Part shown: piece by piece, positions 6,612 through 13,303 of the stretch
Position numbering within the stretch: position 1 is the first letter of the stretch
Layout: each line of letters opens with the position of its first letter
Virus record (IMG/VR): IMGVR_UViG_3300046167_000451
Coordinates: 1 to 32,119 of that record
Length of the DNA stretch: 32,119 nt
Source: a virus
Reading direction: 5' to 3' (one strand)
Program-made: the position numbers and the translations under genes
The notes under the pieces: generated by a model
What the model was told of the DNA's origin: nothing
Database searches by the model: none
Seen by the model: the letters and a program-made list of their open reading frames with translations, nothing else

Positions 6612-7438
6612 CATGTATAGAGTGTGGAAATAATAATTTTAGTTTTGATGAAGTGATGGGAGAAAGAATCTGCGACGATTGCGGCTTGGTCGAAATAACC
6701 GAATTGTTTGAACAAAGTGTTTCGCAATTCAGCCCATCCGGAGAAGTGGTTAGAGAATCTACCTTTAGGAATACTTTAGGAACCACTAACAGGAACAGGT
6801 ACGATGCTTCTGAAACTAACATACAGACTGGTTTGGTATATTGTAATCTAGTTCTATCGTCTATTGCTACCAATCATCCTCTAAGAGATAGAGTAGAAGA
6901 ATGCTATATTTCTTTATTTAGAGGGCATGTGTTTAGTAATAAATATAGTTACGAGACTAGGGCAACGGCATTAGTGTATTATGTTCTGAAAGAAAACGGA
7001 ATACCTATTAAACTTAGAGAAGTTAGAAAGGAATTCGAATGTGATATGAGAAAGGTCAACCGCCTAACTAGGGCAATAGCAAAACACTTTGGTAACTCTA
7101 GCGTATATGCTAGAGACAATACAGTTTCGATGTTAGATAAAACTTCTAGGGCTATTTATGATAGTGCTGAATTTATTACGCTATGTCAAGAAATGCACAT
7201 AATGTTAGAGCCCATCCTAGAGGCAAGCAATTTTACCAAGGGTAGAACATATTGTGCTGCTGTTTGTATGATAGTGGCAAAGGCTAATCTAATGCAGATA
7301 ACCCAAAAGGAGTTGTCAGAAAAAACAGGATACGATGTTTCTACAATCCGTATTCAAGCAAAGAAGATATTACAGATGTTAGGTTATAATAGCCTAAAAC
7401 AAATTAGTGGAAAAACAATAGGAGAAATGATAAAATGA
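6608..7438 (+). CDS. tfb: Transcription initiation factor B (TFB)
   Basis: A 276-residue archaeal TFB/TFIIB-type factor. An N-terminal zinc ribbon uses C3, C6, C22 and C25. A linker with the B-finger region follows (FSPSGEVVRE and onward), then two cyclin-like repeats, roughly residues 75-165 and 175-270, the second ending in a helix-turn-helix (TQKELSEKTGYDVSTIRIQAKKIL). TFB binds TBP and the BRE next to the TATA box and recruits RNA polymerase. A viral copy could send host polymerase to viral promoters. No TBP gene is seen here. Length is a little under cellular TFB (about 300). Confidence 0.85.
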   Translation: MTCIECGNNNFSFDEVMGERICDDCGLVEITELFEQSVSQFSPSGEVVRESTFRNTLGTTNRNRYDASETNIQTGLVYCNLVLSSIATNHPLRDRVEECYISLFRGHVFSNKYSYETRATALVYYVLKENGIPIKLREVRKEFECDMRKVNRLTRAIAKHFGNSSVYARDNTVSMLDKTSRAIYDSAEFITLCQEMHIMLEPILEASNFTKGRTYCAAVCMIVAKANLMQITQKELSEKTGYDVSTIRIQAKKILQMLGYNSLKQISGKTIGEMIK

Positions 7439-7632
7439 TAGAAGAAGAATGGTATGAATATTATGTATATTTAGAAGAACTTAGACAAAGTGGAGTAACC
7501 AATATGTTTGGTGCTTCTCCCTACCTGCAAGAAGCATACGGTTTAAATCGAAGAGAAGCCAGTAAGGTTCTAGTTAGTTGGATGGAAAACTACAATGAAC
7601 TTGTAGAAAGAAAAATAATTGTGAGGAATTGA
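7435..7632 (+). CDS. Small conserved phage protein, helical
   Basis: A 65-residue protein overlapping TFB by ATGA. The core, SGVTNMFGASPYLQEAYGL, followed by NRREASKVLVSWMENY, matches a short family I recognise from cyanophages and other marine phages (a VTNMFGA...F.LSR.EA...L..WM pattern). It is likely a small helix-turn-helix. Its function is not known to me. It sits between TFB and the E1-like gene. Confidence 0.6.
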   Translation: MIEEEWYEYYVYLEELRQSGVTNMFGASPYLQEAYGLNRREASKVLVSWMENYNELVERKIIVRN

Positions 7633-7633
7633 A

Positions 7634-8188
7634 ATGAGAAGAGTATTAATTATAGGAGCAGGTGGAATTGGGAGTTTTCTAATTCCGCTTCTGAAGAAGA
7701 CGGGACTGTATTCTATTACAGTGGCAGACCCCGATATCGTAGAAATGAAAAATATACCGTATCAGAATTACGGCAAAGAGGATGTTGGCGATAATAAAGC
7801 ATCAGTGATGCACACTAGGTTTAATTTAACAACCTGCATACCGCATAAGATTCTAACTACTAAGCAAATGGAAGGATTCGATTTGGTTATATCTTGTGTA
7901 GATAATCTAAGTCTTAGAAGAACCATGTATCGAAGTAAGTTTGATTGGCTAGACTTGAGGGCACAAGGACGCAATGCTGCGTTTATATCTTCAGATTCTA
8001 GTCCGGATATGTGGGACACTATGTTGGCTGGGCCGGATGGAAGTTTTTCTTGTCAAGGAGATTCTTGGGATGGAAGTAATAAAAATGTTCACTTTATGCA
8101 AGTGGCAATTGCTGGAATGGCGGCAGAATGGATTCAAAGATGGTTCAATAGTGAAGATGTTGGGCTTTTTAAGGTGGTAAATGTATGA
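7634..8188 (+). CDS. Compact E1-like (ThiF/MoeB-type) adenylating enzyme
   Basis: A 184-residue protein. A Rossmann nucleotide motif GAGGIGS at residues 8-14 is followed by strand ITVADPD with the acidic pair at 32/34, NIPYQNYG, DVGDNKA (Lys55) and ISCVDNLSLR (residues 87-95). These are the ATP-binding and adenylation features of ThiF/MoeB/E1 enzymes, which activate the C-terminal Gly of a ubiquitin-like protein. C140 in SFSCQGD is the likely thiol. It is shorter than cellular MoeB/ThiF (about 240 or more) and lacks the usual zinc CxxC pairs. It overlaps the JAMM gene by ATGA. Confidence 0.82.
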   Translation: MRRVLIIGAGGIGSFLIPLLKKTGLYSITVADPDIVEMKNIPYQNYGKEDVGDNKASVMHTRFNLTTCIPHKILTTKQMEGFDLVISCVDNLSLRRTMYRSKFDWLDLRAQGRNAAFISSDSSPDMWDTMLAGPDGSFSCQGDSWDGSNKNVHFMQVAIAGMAAEWIQRWFNSEDVGLFKVVNV

Positions 8189-8778
8189 CTGAAATAATGA
8201 ATGATGATTTGGGCCCCGATTATAAGGTCGGGATTGTATCTGAATGGGAATTGAATCCTGAAATTACGGAAAAATTCCTATCGGAAATATGGAAGGCTTC
8301 TACAGAAATACTTCCGAAACTGGAAGTCCAAGTAGTCATTGATGATAATGACAGACTGCACATTAGTAGCGGTACTGCTGGATATGTCGATTTTAAAGTA
8401 GACCCAGTAGGAATGAAACTTCCCATCAAATGTTGGATTCATACGCACCCATTCGGTTCTGCATATTTTAGCGGCACTGATATTAGCACTGTTTCCATTT
8501 GGGAACCTATGATGAAATCTGCTATAGTAGTGGGTGGAAAGGCTCACTATGGTCATTGGACTAAACATATGCCTAAGCAGTTGGTAATCTATAGTGACCA
8601 TCGTTTTGAGAGAGTTCAGAGTTGGGAATATGATTCAGTGATGCCAAGTGCTTCTTCAGTCATTCCGATTGATTACGAAAGACTTAGAGAAATTCTGTTA
8701 GACTACGATTTTATTACAGAACACGAACTCATAAAAGCAGAAGAATTACTTAGACTAGAGCAGGGGGAAGAGGAATGA
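8185..8778 (+). CDS. JAMM/MPN+ (JAB) isopeptidase-like metalloprotease
   Basis: A 197-residue protein with the full JAMM signature: H86-T-H88, seven residues, S96, two residues, D99 (IHTHPFGSAYFSGTD). JAMM proteins bind zinc and cut isopeptide bonds at the C-terminus of ubiquitin-like proteins, or process Ubl precursors. The conserved upstream Glu is not obvious by eye. The C-terminus is an acidic helix. It is coupled to the E1-like gene by ATGA, so removal of conjugates or release of the Ubl is the likely job. A Mec+-like role in sulfur metabolism is an alternative. Confidence 0.82.
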   Translation: MTEIMNDDLGPDYKVGIVSEWELNPEITEKFLSEIWKASTEILPKLEVQVVIDDNDRLHISSGTAGYVDFKVDPVGMKLPIKCWIHTHPFGSAYFSGTDISTVSIWEPMMKSAIVVGGKAHYGHWTKHMPKQLVIYSDHRFERVQSWEYDSVMPSASSVIPIDYERLREILLDYDFITEHELIKAEELLRLEQGEEE

Positions 8779-9032
8779 AACTTAGGCACAGAAGAATGGA
8801 GAAGAAACTTCTAGAAGCAACGGAGGTCGGACAAGAATTGACTTCCGACCAAGCGATAGATATTCTGAAAAAACTAATAGGGCCTGTTAAAGATAGAAGT
8901 AGTTACCGCCATCAGACTATGGCGTTTATTCCTACAATGCAGGGCATGGCCTACCTACTAAGAATATCTAACCACTTTACTAAATGCGAAGTAGGCATGA
9001 GAAAAAAGAATGTTTGGAGGAGAATAGTATGA
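8775..9032 (+). CDS. Small winged-helix-like protein
   Basis: An 85-residue basic protein overlapping the JAMM gene by ATGA. The C-terminal part (YRHQTMAFIPTMQGMAYLLRIS, then KCEVGMRKKNVWRR) has the recognition-helix plus Trp-Arg wing layout also seen in the small proteins at 21364, 22290 and 22577. It may bind DNA. The family is not known and the fold is inferred by eye. Confidence 0.5.
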   Translation: MKLRHRRMEKKLLEATEVGQELTSDQAIDILKKLIGPVKDRSSYRHQTMAFIPTMQGMAYLLRISNHFTKCEVGMRKKNVWRRIV

Positions 9033-9301
9033 TACAATGGACGGTTAGAAAACTAATTGGTTTAATGGGAAGGGTGTATGTTTTCTTGGATAAGTTTCTA
9101 GACCATGATACTAGAGAAGTATTAGGGACTCCTATAGACGAAGATTTTCAAAATATGTCTAGGCGAGAATTGTGCAGATACATTGAAATCAAGTTAGGCT
9201 GGAAAGATGATGCCTTTTGGAATTTAGAATCTACTCAAAAGATTAGACTATGTTGCCAAGTAGCACGGTTGAATAGATTTAAGTTAGGTGAAGAAGAATG
9301 A
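9029..9301 (+). CDS. Hypothetical 90-residue protein
   Basis: The start at 9029 (behind GGAGGAGAAT) is preferred to the ATG at 8984, which lies inside the previous gene. The N-terminus is amphipathic (VRKLIGLMGRVYVFLDKFL). The C-terminal part, SRRELCRYIEIKLGWKDDAFWNLES followed by QKIRLCCQVARLNRFK, looks helical. It ends in a GEEE tail overlapping the next ATG. No family is recognised. Confidence 0.5.
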   Translation: MIQWTVRKLIGLMGRVYVFLDKFLDHDTREVLGTPIDEDFQNMSRRELCRYIEIKLGWKDDAFWNLESTQKIRLCCQVARLNRFKLGEEE

Positions 9302-9480
9302 ACTTAGGGACTTTAAAAAAAGGTGACGCATTACAGAATATACATCTAGGCGTTAAGGCTACAGTTAAGTCAATCGAAAAGTTCACTAGGGGAAGCAAAA
9401 AATATACAATTTTTGTGCTAAATAACGATACAAGATGGAACGGGTATCATCTAATTAATAATTGGGAGTTGGCTAAATGA
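9298..9480 (+). CDS. Hypothetical 60-residue basic protein
   Basis: A short basic protein coupled by overlap at both ends, to the genes before it and to the GroES-like gene after it. Strand-like stretches (GVKATVKSIEKF, KYTIFVLNND) suggest a small beta-barrel. No motif or family is recognised. It could be an SH3- or OB-like nucleic-acid binder, but that is a guess. Confidence 0.5.
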   Translation: MNLGTLKKGDALQNIHLGVKATVKSIEKFTRGSKKYTIFVLNNDTRWNGYHLINNWELAK

Positions 9481-9707
9481 TTAAAACGATAGGGAAATGG
9501 GTTGCCTTTCTCCCATTAGTGGAAGAAAGTGCTAGTGGAATAAAGAGCGAGAGCCTAGATAAAGGAACCGTTTTATTTGAGATGAAAGAAGTTACCAACG
9601 GACTAAAGGTTGGAGATAAGATACACTTTGATATTAACAAGGTTGCACATAAGAGTGGCGACTATTGGGTTATTGATATAGATTATATTTACGGGGTGGT
9701 TGAATGA
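9477..9707 (+). CDS. groS: GroES-like co-chaperonin
   Basis: A 76-residue protein immediately before, and overlapping, the GroEL-like gene. It follows the GroES strand order: GKWVAFLPLVEE (like the start of GroES), a short loop SASGIKSES in the position of the mobile loop, KGTVLFEM, GLKVGDKIHFD and a final YIYGVVE. It would cap the chaperonin ring during folding. It is shorter than bacterial GroES (about 95) and its loop GIKS replaces the usual GIVL. Gene order groES-groEL is conserved. The call rests on layout and context. Confidence 0.68.
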   Translation: MIKTIGKWVAFLPLVEESASGIKSESLDKGTVLFEMKEVTNGLKVGDKIHFDINKVAHKSGDYWVIDIDYIYGVVE

Positions 9708-11200
9708 TTATACATGGTAAAGAAGTAAAGGAAAAATTACTACAGGGAATTAACTTAGTAGCAGATACAGTAAAACCTACTCTTGGCCCACAAGCAAAGA
9801 CGGTTATCTTACAAGGTAATCCTCCTGTCATTATTAATGACGGAGTTACCATTACCAAGTATATTTCTCACCCCGACCCCTATGTTAGTTTAGGGGTTAA
9901 GATGGTTCAGAATCTTGCAATGCAAGCACAACAAAATGCAGGCGATGGTACTACTACCGCTTGTATTATTGCTCAAGCATTGTGTAATGGTTTAGCAGAA
10001 CTAGATGCAACAGACTTGCACCATCTTAGATTAGAGATGGAGAGCATTAGGAATGCTGTTCTAAACAGTTTATCAGACCAAGCGATAGAAGTTACAGATG
10101 AAACTATAATTGATGTCGCCACTATTGCATCTAATAACGATGTTAGAATGGGTAAATTAATTGCAGAAGTATTATCTCATGTAGGTAAGGATGGAGTAAT
10201 AACTGTAGAAGAAGGAAATCAATTAGAAACTTCTTATGAAGTTAAAGAAGGGTTAGAAGTAGACGAAGGATATTTCAGTCATCTTATGGCAAATGACCCT
10301 TCGGGAATCTGCGAACTAAAGAATCCGCTTGTACTCACCACCAATAAAAACATCAGTAATTTTTCAGACTTATTACCAATATTAGAATTGGCTTCTTCTA
10401 AAGGAAAGCCCGTTCTCATATTCTGTAAAAGTATTCAAGGCCCTGCGCTAAACAATATGATTATGAATATCGTAGAAGGTAGAATAGAAGCATGTGTAGT
10501 AACTGCTCCTAATTTCGGCGATGCTCAACTAGATGAACTGGGAGACATTGTTTCTCTGTTAGGTGGAAAGGTATTCAGTGACGAGAATAATTCAGATATC
10601 ACTTCTGCTACTATTGAAGACTTAGGTACTTGCGAGAAGGCAATAATTACTTCTAGCAATACAACTTTAGTTGGAGGAGAAGGAGATGTGTCAGATAAGA
10701 TTTCGTCTCTGAAAAGCCGCTACGAAGAAATAGAAACCAACTATGATAGAATGCGAATCAAGAAAAGACTTAGCAGACTACAAGGAGGAGTAGCAGTAAT
10801 TACTGTAGGTGCAGGTTCGAGTATGGAAATGCGTGAAACTAAAGAAAGATTAGACGATGCTCTAAATGCAACAAAGGCCGCTTTACAAGAAGGAATTGTT
10901 TTGGGTGCTGGAAGGGCTTTATGGGATGCTTCTAAAGAATTAGATGGAAATGTAGAATTGAATAGAATTGTTATTGATTCTCTAAAGGCTCCTCAATTAA
11001 TTCTTAGCGGACATGTACCGTTGGTTCGCCTACTACAAGACAATCAAGGATGGAATGCAGTAAAGGGAGAATATGTAGACTTGTTAGAAGACGGAATCAT
11101 CGACCCCGTTAAAGTTACAAAGAGTAGTTTTTCTGTAGCCATGTCTATTGCAATGCTATTCCTTACAACAGAAGTAGCAGTATTGTTACCGGAGGAATAA
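9704..11200 (+). CDS. groL: GroEL-like group I chaperonin
   Basis: A 498-residue protein of the Hsp60 family. KPTLGPQAKTVIL at residues 24-36, INDGVTITKYI, and GDGTTT at 80-85 with the catalytic-loop Asp81 form the nucleotide site. A second Asp in KERLDDAL and AALQEGIVLGAGRAL fits the GroEL region around D398. The end, GIIDPVKVTKSSFSVAMSIAMLFLTTE, matches the equatorial C-terminus. It lacks the GGM tail and is about 50 residues shorter than E. coli GroEL. It would fold viral proteins such as capsid or replisome parts. In an archaeal setting a group I rather than thermosome type is unusual. Confidence 0.9.
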   Translation: MIIHGKEVKEKLLQGINLVADTVKPTLGPQAKTVILQGNPPVIINDGVTITKYISHPDPYVSLGVKMVQNLAMQAQQNAGDGTTTACIIAQALCNGLAELDATDLHHLRLEMESIRNAVLNSLSDQAIEVTDETIIDVATIASNNDVRMGKLIAEVLSHVGKDGVITVEEGNQLETSYEVKEGLEVDEGYFSHLMANDPSGICELKNPLVLTTNKNISNFSDLLPILELASSKGKPVLIFCKSIQGPALNNMIMNIVEGRIEACVVTAPNFGDAQLDELGDIVSLLGGKVFSDENNSDITSATIEDLGTCEKAIITSSNTTLVGGEGDVSDKISSLKSRYEEIETNYDRMRIKKRLSRLQGGVAVITVGAGSSMEMRETKERLDDALNATKAALQEGIVLGAGRALWDASKELDGNVELNRIVIDSLKAPQLILSGHVPLVRLLQDNQGWNAVKGEYVDLLEDGIIDPVKVTKSSFSVAMSIAMLFLTTEVAVLLPEE

Positions 11201-11202
11201 AA

Positions 11203-11316
11203 ATGTTCGACGATAAGGATATAGTAAGGATGACGATTGTTTATGCAGATGGCTCGATGACCATTCTAACTAAAAACAAAGACGGTACTATGTCGGTTCA
11301 GAGGAGAGAAAAATGA
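11203..11316 (+). CDS. Possible 37-residue protein
   Basis: A short ORF two bases after the GroEL-like stop, with GGAGGAATAAAA ahead of the ATG. It ends in an ATGA overlap with the next gene. Two short strands (RMTIVYADGS, TILTKNKDGTM) suggest a beta hairpin. No family is recognised. The Shine-Dalgarno element and fit into the gap support a real gene. Confidence 0.45.
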   Translation: MFDDKDIVRMTIVYADGSMTILTKNKDGTMSVQRREK

Positions 11317-11717
11317 GCAAGAAGAGGGCCGTCACCGTAACTTTACCTGCGCCATATGCAGCAGAAATTAAATGTCCTATATGTAGCGGCAATAAATGTA
11401 AGGTGTGTAGCAATACAGGTAAGATGAAAATAGAAGTCGCCCCGAAGATACCAATTCAAAGGGCGCACATCATCAAGTATGTAATTGATAACATACACGA
11501 AGTAGCGGGAGAACTCACTAGGATGTATGGACTAACCCCCGAAATACAAACGAGGGAAATAGTAGAGGTCGAAGATGGCCAATATGAAATAGTTCAGATA
11601 TCTAGTTTGGGCGGTGCTTGTTGGGTTGTTAATAGATTGGATTCTTTAGAGTCTCCTAGATATTTCATCTCAAGAAAGGACTTAGAGAAATTTAAAGGAG
11701 GGTTAATGATTGAGTGA
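11313..11717 (+). CDS. DnaJ-zinc-like protein of unknown function
   Basis: A 134-residue protein. Near residue 21 it has CPICSGNKCKVCSNTGK, two CxxC knuckles with Gly residues reminiscent of the DnaJ CxxCxGxG zinc centre, though only half of that centre. A helical middle (AHIIKYVIDNIHEVAGELTRMYG) and an acidic strand-rich end follow. It lies right after the chaperonin genes, so a client or co-chaperone role is thinkable, but there is no J domain. It could also be a plain zinc-binding regulator. Confidence 0.5.
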   Translation: MSKKRAVTVTLPAPYAAEIKCPICSGNKCKVCSNTGKMKIEVAPKIPIQRAHIIKYVIDNIHEVAGELTRMYGLTPEIQTREIVEVEDGQYEIVQISSLGGACWVVNRLDSLESPRYFISRKDLEKFKGGLMIE

Positions 11718-11934
11718 TTTAACATTACAAGGAAGGGTGGCTAGAAATGCTACAGATGAAATACAGATATATTCCGGTGAATACTGGAAGAAACAAGTCG
11801 TAGACTTTAGATGGTATTCTAATGATAAGCCTACGAAGAAAGGCATTAGGATGAATTTAGAAGAAGCAACTAGGGTACATGCGATACTAACTAGAATACT
11901 AAGAGAGGCTGATTTAGATGTGGAAAATGATTAA
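11710..11934 (+). CDS. PC4-like ssDNA-binding/coactivator protein
   Basis: A 74-residue protein. The best start is TTG at 11710, with AGGAGGG about eight bases upstream; a later Met would delete the domain. The sequence VVDFRWYSNDKPTKKGIRMN, followed by EEATRVHAILTRIL, fits the PC4/p15 pattern (strand, PtkKGI turn, strand, final helix). PC4 proteins bind ssDNA as dimers and assist transcription or replication. The call is by pattern only, and the TTG start is somewhat unusual. Confidence 0.5.
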   Translation: MSDLTLQGRVARNATDEIQIYSGEYWKKQVVDFRWYSNDKPTKKGIRMNLEEATRVHAILTRILREADLDVEND

Positions 11935-12322
11935 GATATACAAAGACGATAAGGAATTTATTGCGTGGACTAAAAGAATAGAGAAGAAACTCAAGGGAGA
12001 AGTCCTTAGCCAGTTCAAAGAATCATGGCCCAAAGTTAGAACTAATAATGAAGCAATAAAGGGTTCGTTTGTTTACTATTGGGAAATGAGAAGTGGTGCT
12101 GGTCAAATACATAATATGGCCCAGCCGATGTCTATAGGATATCTAGCATATTTAGCAGACGGCGCACATGCAGCAGGTAGAGAAGATATCATAGAAGTTC
12201 TAAACAATATGATTATGAACATCCCTAGAATAAATATGGAGATAACCAACGGGCTAGTTACTAAAATAAAAAGTGACGAATCCACCGAGGGGGAAGTAGA
12301 GGATGAAGAAAAAGGACTATAA
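11918..12322 (+). CDS. Hypothetical 134-residue protein
   Basis: This overlaps the PC4-like gene by 17 bases; ATG 11927 is an alternative start. The N-terminus is basic and helical (FIAWTKRIEKKLKGEVLSQFK). A middle segment rich in Ala, Gly and Tyr (GYLAYLADGAHAAGREDII) is followed by a helix and a strongly acidic tail (DESTEGEVEDEEKG). No domain is recognised. Confidence 0.5.
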   Translation: MWKMIKIYKDDKEFIAWTKRIEKKLKGEVLSQFKESWPKVRTNNEAIKGSFVYYWEMRSGAGQIHNMAQPMSIGYLAYLADGAHAAGREDIIEVLNNMIMNIPRINMEITNGLVTKIKSDESTEGEVEDEEKGL

Positions 12323-12548
12323 GGAAATAGCAAACAAATTATGGGGTATTACTAGGAGGCCAAATGCGCCTACAGTAGACTTTACAATCAGACAAAAGGA
12401 ACTGATTAAACAATTGATATTAAGATGCAATGAGGTGAAAATTTATGACGATGAAGAAGTTAGCGAGACTGTTAGAAGCGACGAACTACAAAACTCCAAC
12501 ACAACAACAGGCTTTAGTTTCCAAAGAACTAGAGAAATTCGAAAATAG
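12303..12548 (+). CDS. Hypothetical 81-residue protein overlapping ligase
   Basis: A basic N-terminal half (MKKKDYKEIANKLWG, then RQKELIKQLILRCNE) reads as helices. The gene overlaps the start of the ligase by 104 bases, unusual here where overlaps are mostly 1-20 bases. The overlapping C-terminal half is low complexity and Ser/Thr/Asn rich, so this part may be non-functional extension. The unique part (12303-12444) otherwise has no ORF, which supports translation. Function is unknown. Confidence 0.4.
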   Translation: MKKKDYKEIANKLWGITRRPNAPTVDFTIRQKELIKQLILRCNEVKIYDDEEVSETVRSDELQNSNTTTGFSFQRTREIRK

Positions 12549-13257
12549 GCCAGCCCTATTTTCTATTCTTTCTATGGAATATGAAAGTAATAACATAGGA
12601 CTGTCGAAGGCTAAGAAGTGGATAGCGAGGGCCTTGAGTATATTTGAGGATGAAGTTGATTCAATGTATGCCGCACTAAATGATTTGGGCGATGCTATTT
12701 ATTCTTTAGATAGTAGCCAAACATCAGAAACCGAAATAGGTTTGGGCGAAGTACTTTCACTACTACAAATAGAATGTAAGGGGATAGACTCTAGCGAATT
12801 TAATACCTTTAGTATGTCCTTCAATTCTATGTCTTCATTGGAAAGAAAGTGGTTCGTTAAGTATTGGCTAGGTGTTCCTAGAAATGGTATTAACATTGGC
12901 AATGTTCAAAAGATGTTGGCTAAGGCTTATGGTAAAAAATTATCAGAAGTTAAACACCATACTAATTTTAATTCTATTCAAGTGACTACTAGATATTATG
13001 AGATGAAAGAAGAACCGTCATGTTCTTTGCAGCATGGTAAGTTTCTAAAACCAATGCTAGCAAAAGAAATTCCTATGAAAAAGTGGCCCAGAGATAAGAT
13101 TGTCGATTATAAATATGACGGCAATAGATATCAAGTCCATAGAAAAGGCGAGAGTGTTATTGTTTTCAATAGAAAAGGCAGAATCGTAACCCCACAATTT
13201 TCAGACATAGTGAATCTTGTAAAAAAGTTACAGTGTCGATTGTATTCTAGATGGTGA
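12445..13257 (+). CDS. lig: ATP-dependent DNA ligase, N-terminal part (frameshifted)
   Basis: The start follows GAGGTGA. Residues 1-190 form the helical N-terminal domain typical of archaeal/eukaryotic DNA ligases. Motif I is KYDG with the adenylated Lys223, followed by VFNRKGRIVTPQF. The frame then breaks at a run of six A's (13221-13226) and stops at 13257 after an out-of-frame CRLYSRW. Removing one A restores a continuous ligase into the next ORF, starting VDCILDGEIYP. The enzyme seals nicks in viral DNA. Whether the break is real, a sequencing error or recoded cannot be decided from one read of sequence. Confidence 0.85.
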   Translation: MTMKKLARLLEATNYKTPTQQQALVSKELEKFENRPALFSILSMEYESNNIGLSKAKKWIARALSIFEDEVDSMYAALNDLGDAIYSLDSSQTSETEIGLGEVLSLLQIECKGIDSSEFNTFSMSFNSMSSLERKWFVKYWLGVPRNGINIGNVQKMLAKAYGKKLSEVKHHTNFNSIQVTTRYYEMKEEPSCSLQHGKFLKPMLAKEIPMKKWPRDKIVDYKYDGNRYQVHRKGESVIVFNRKGRIVTPQFSDIVNLVKKLQCRLYSRW

Positions 13258-13303
13258 AATCTATCCGATTAAGGAAGACGGTAGCCCTGCGGAACACAAA
13301 AGG

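Noticed and set aside
7974-8180. Rightward 68-residue ORF inside the E1-like gene
   Set aside because: It is in another frame of a gene with clear E1 motifs and has no start signal.
13219-13227. A-AAA-AAG as a programmed -1 frameshift in the ligase
   Set aside because: The -1 frame stops after seven codons; the ligase motifs continue in the +1 frame, so the heptamer does not explain the join.
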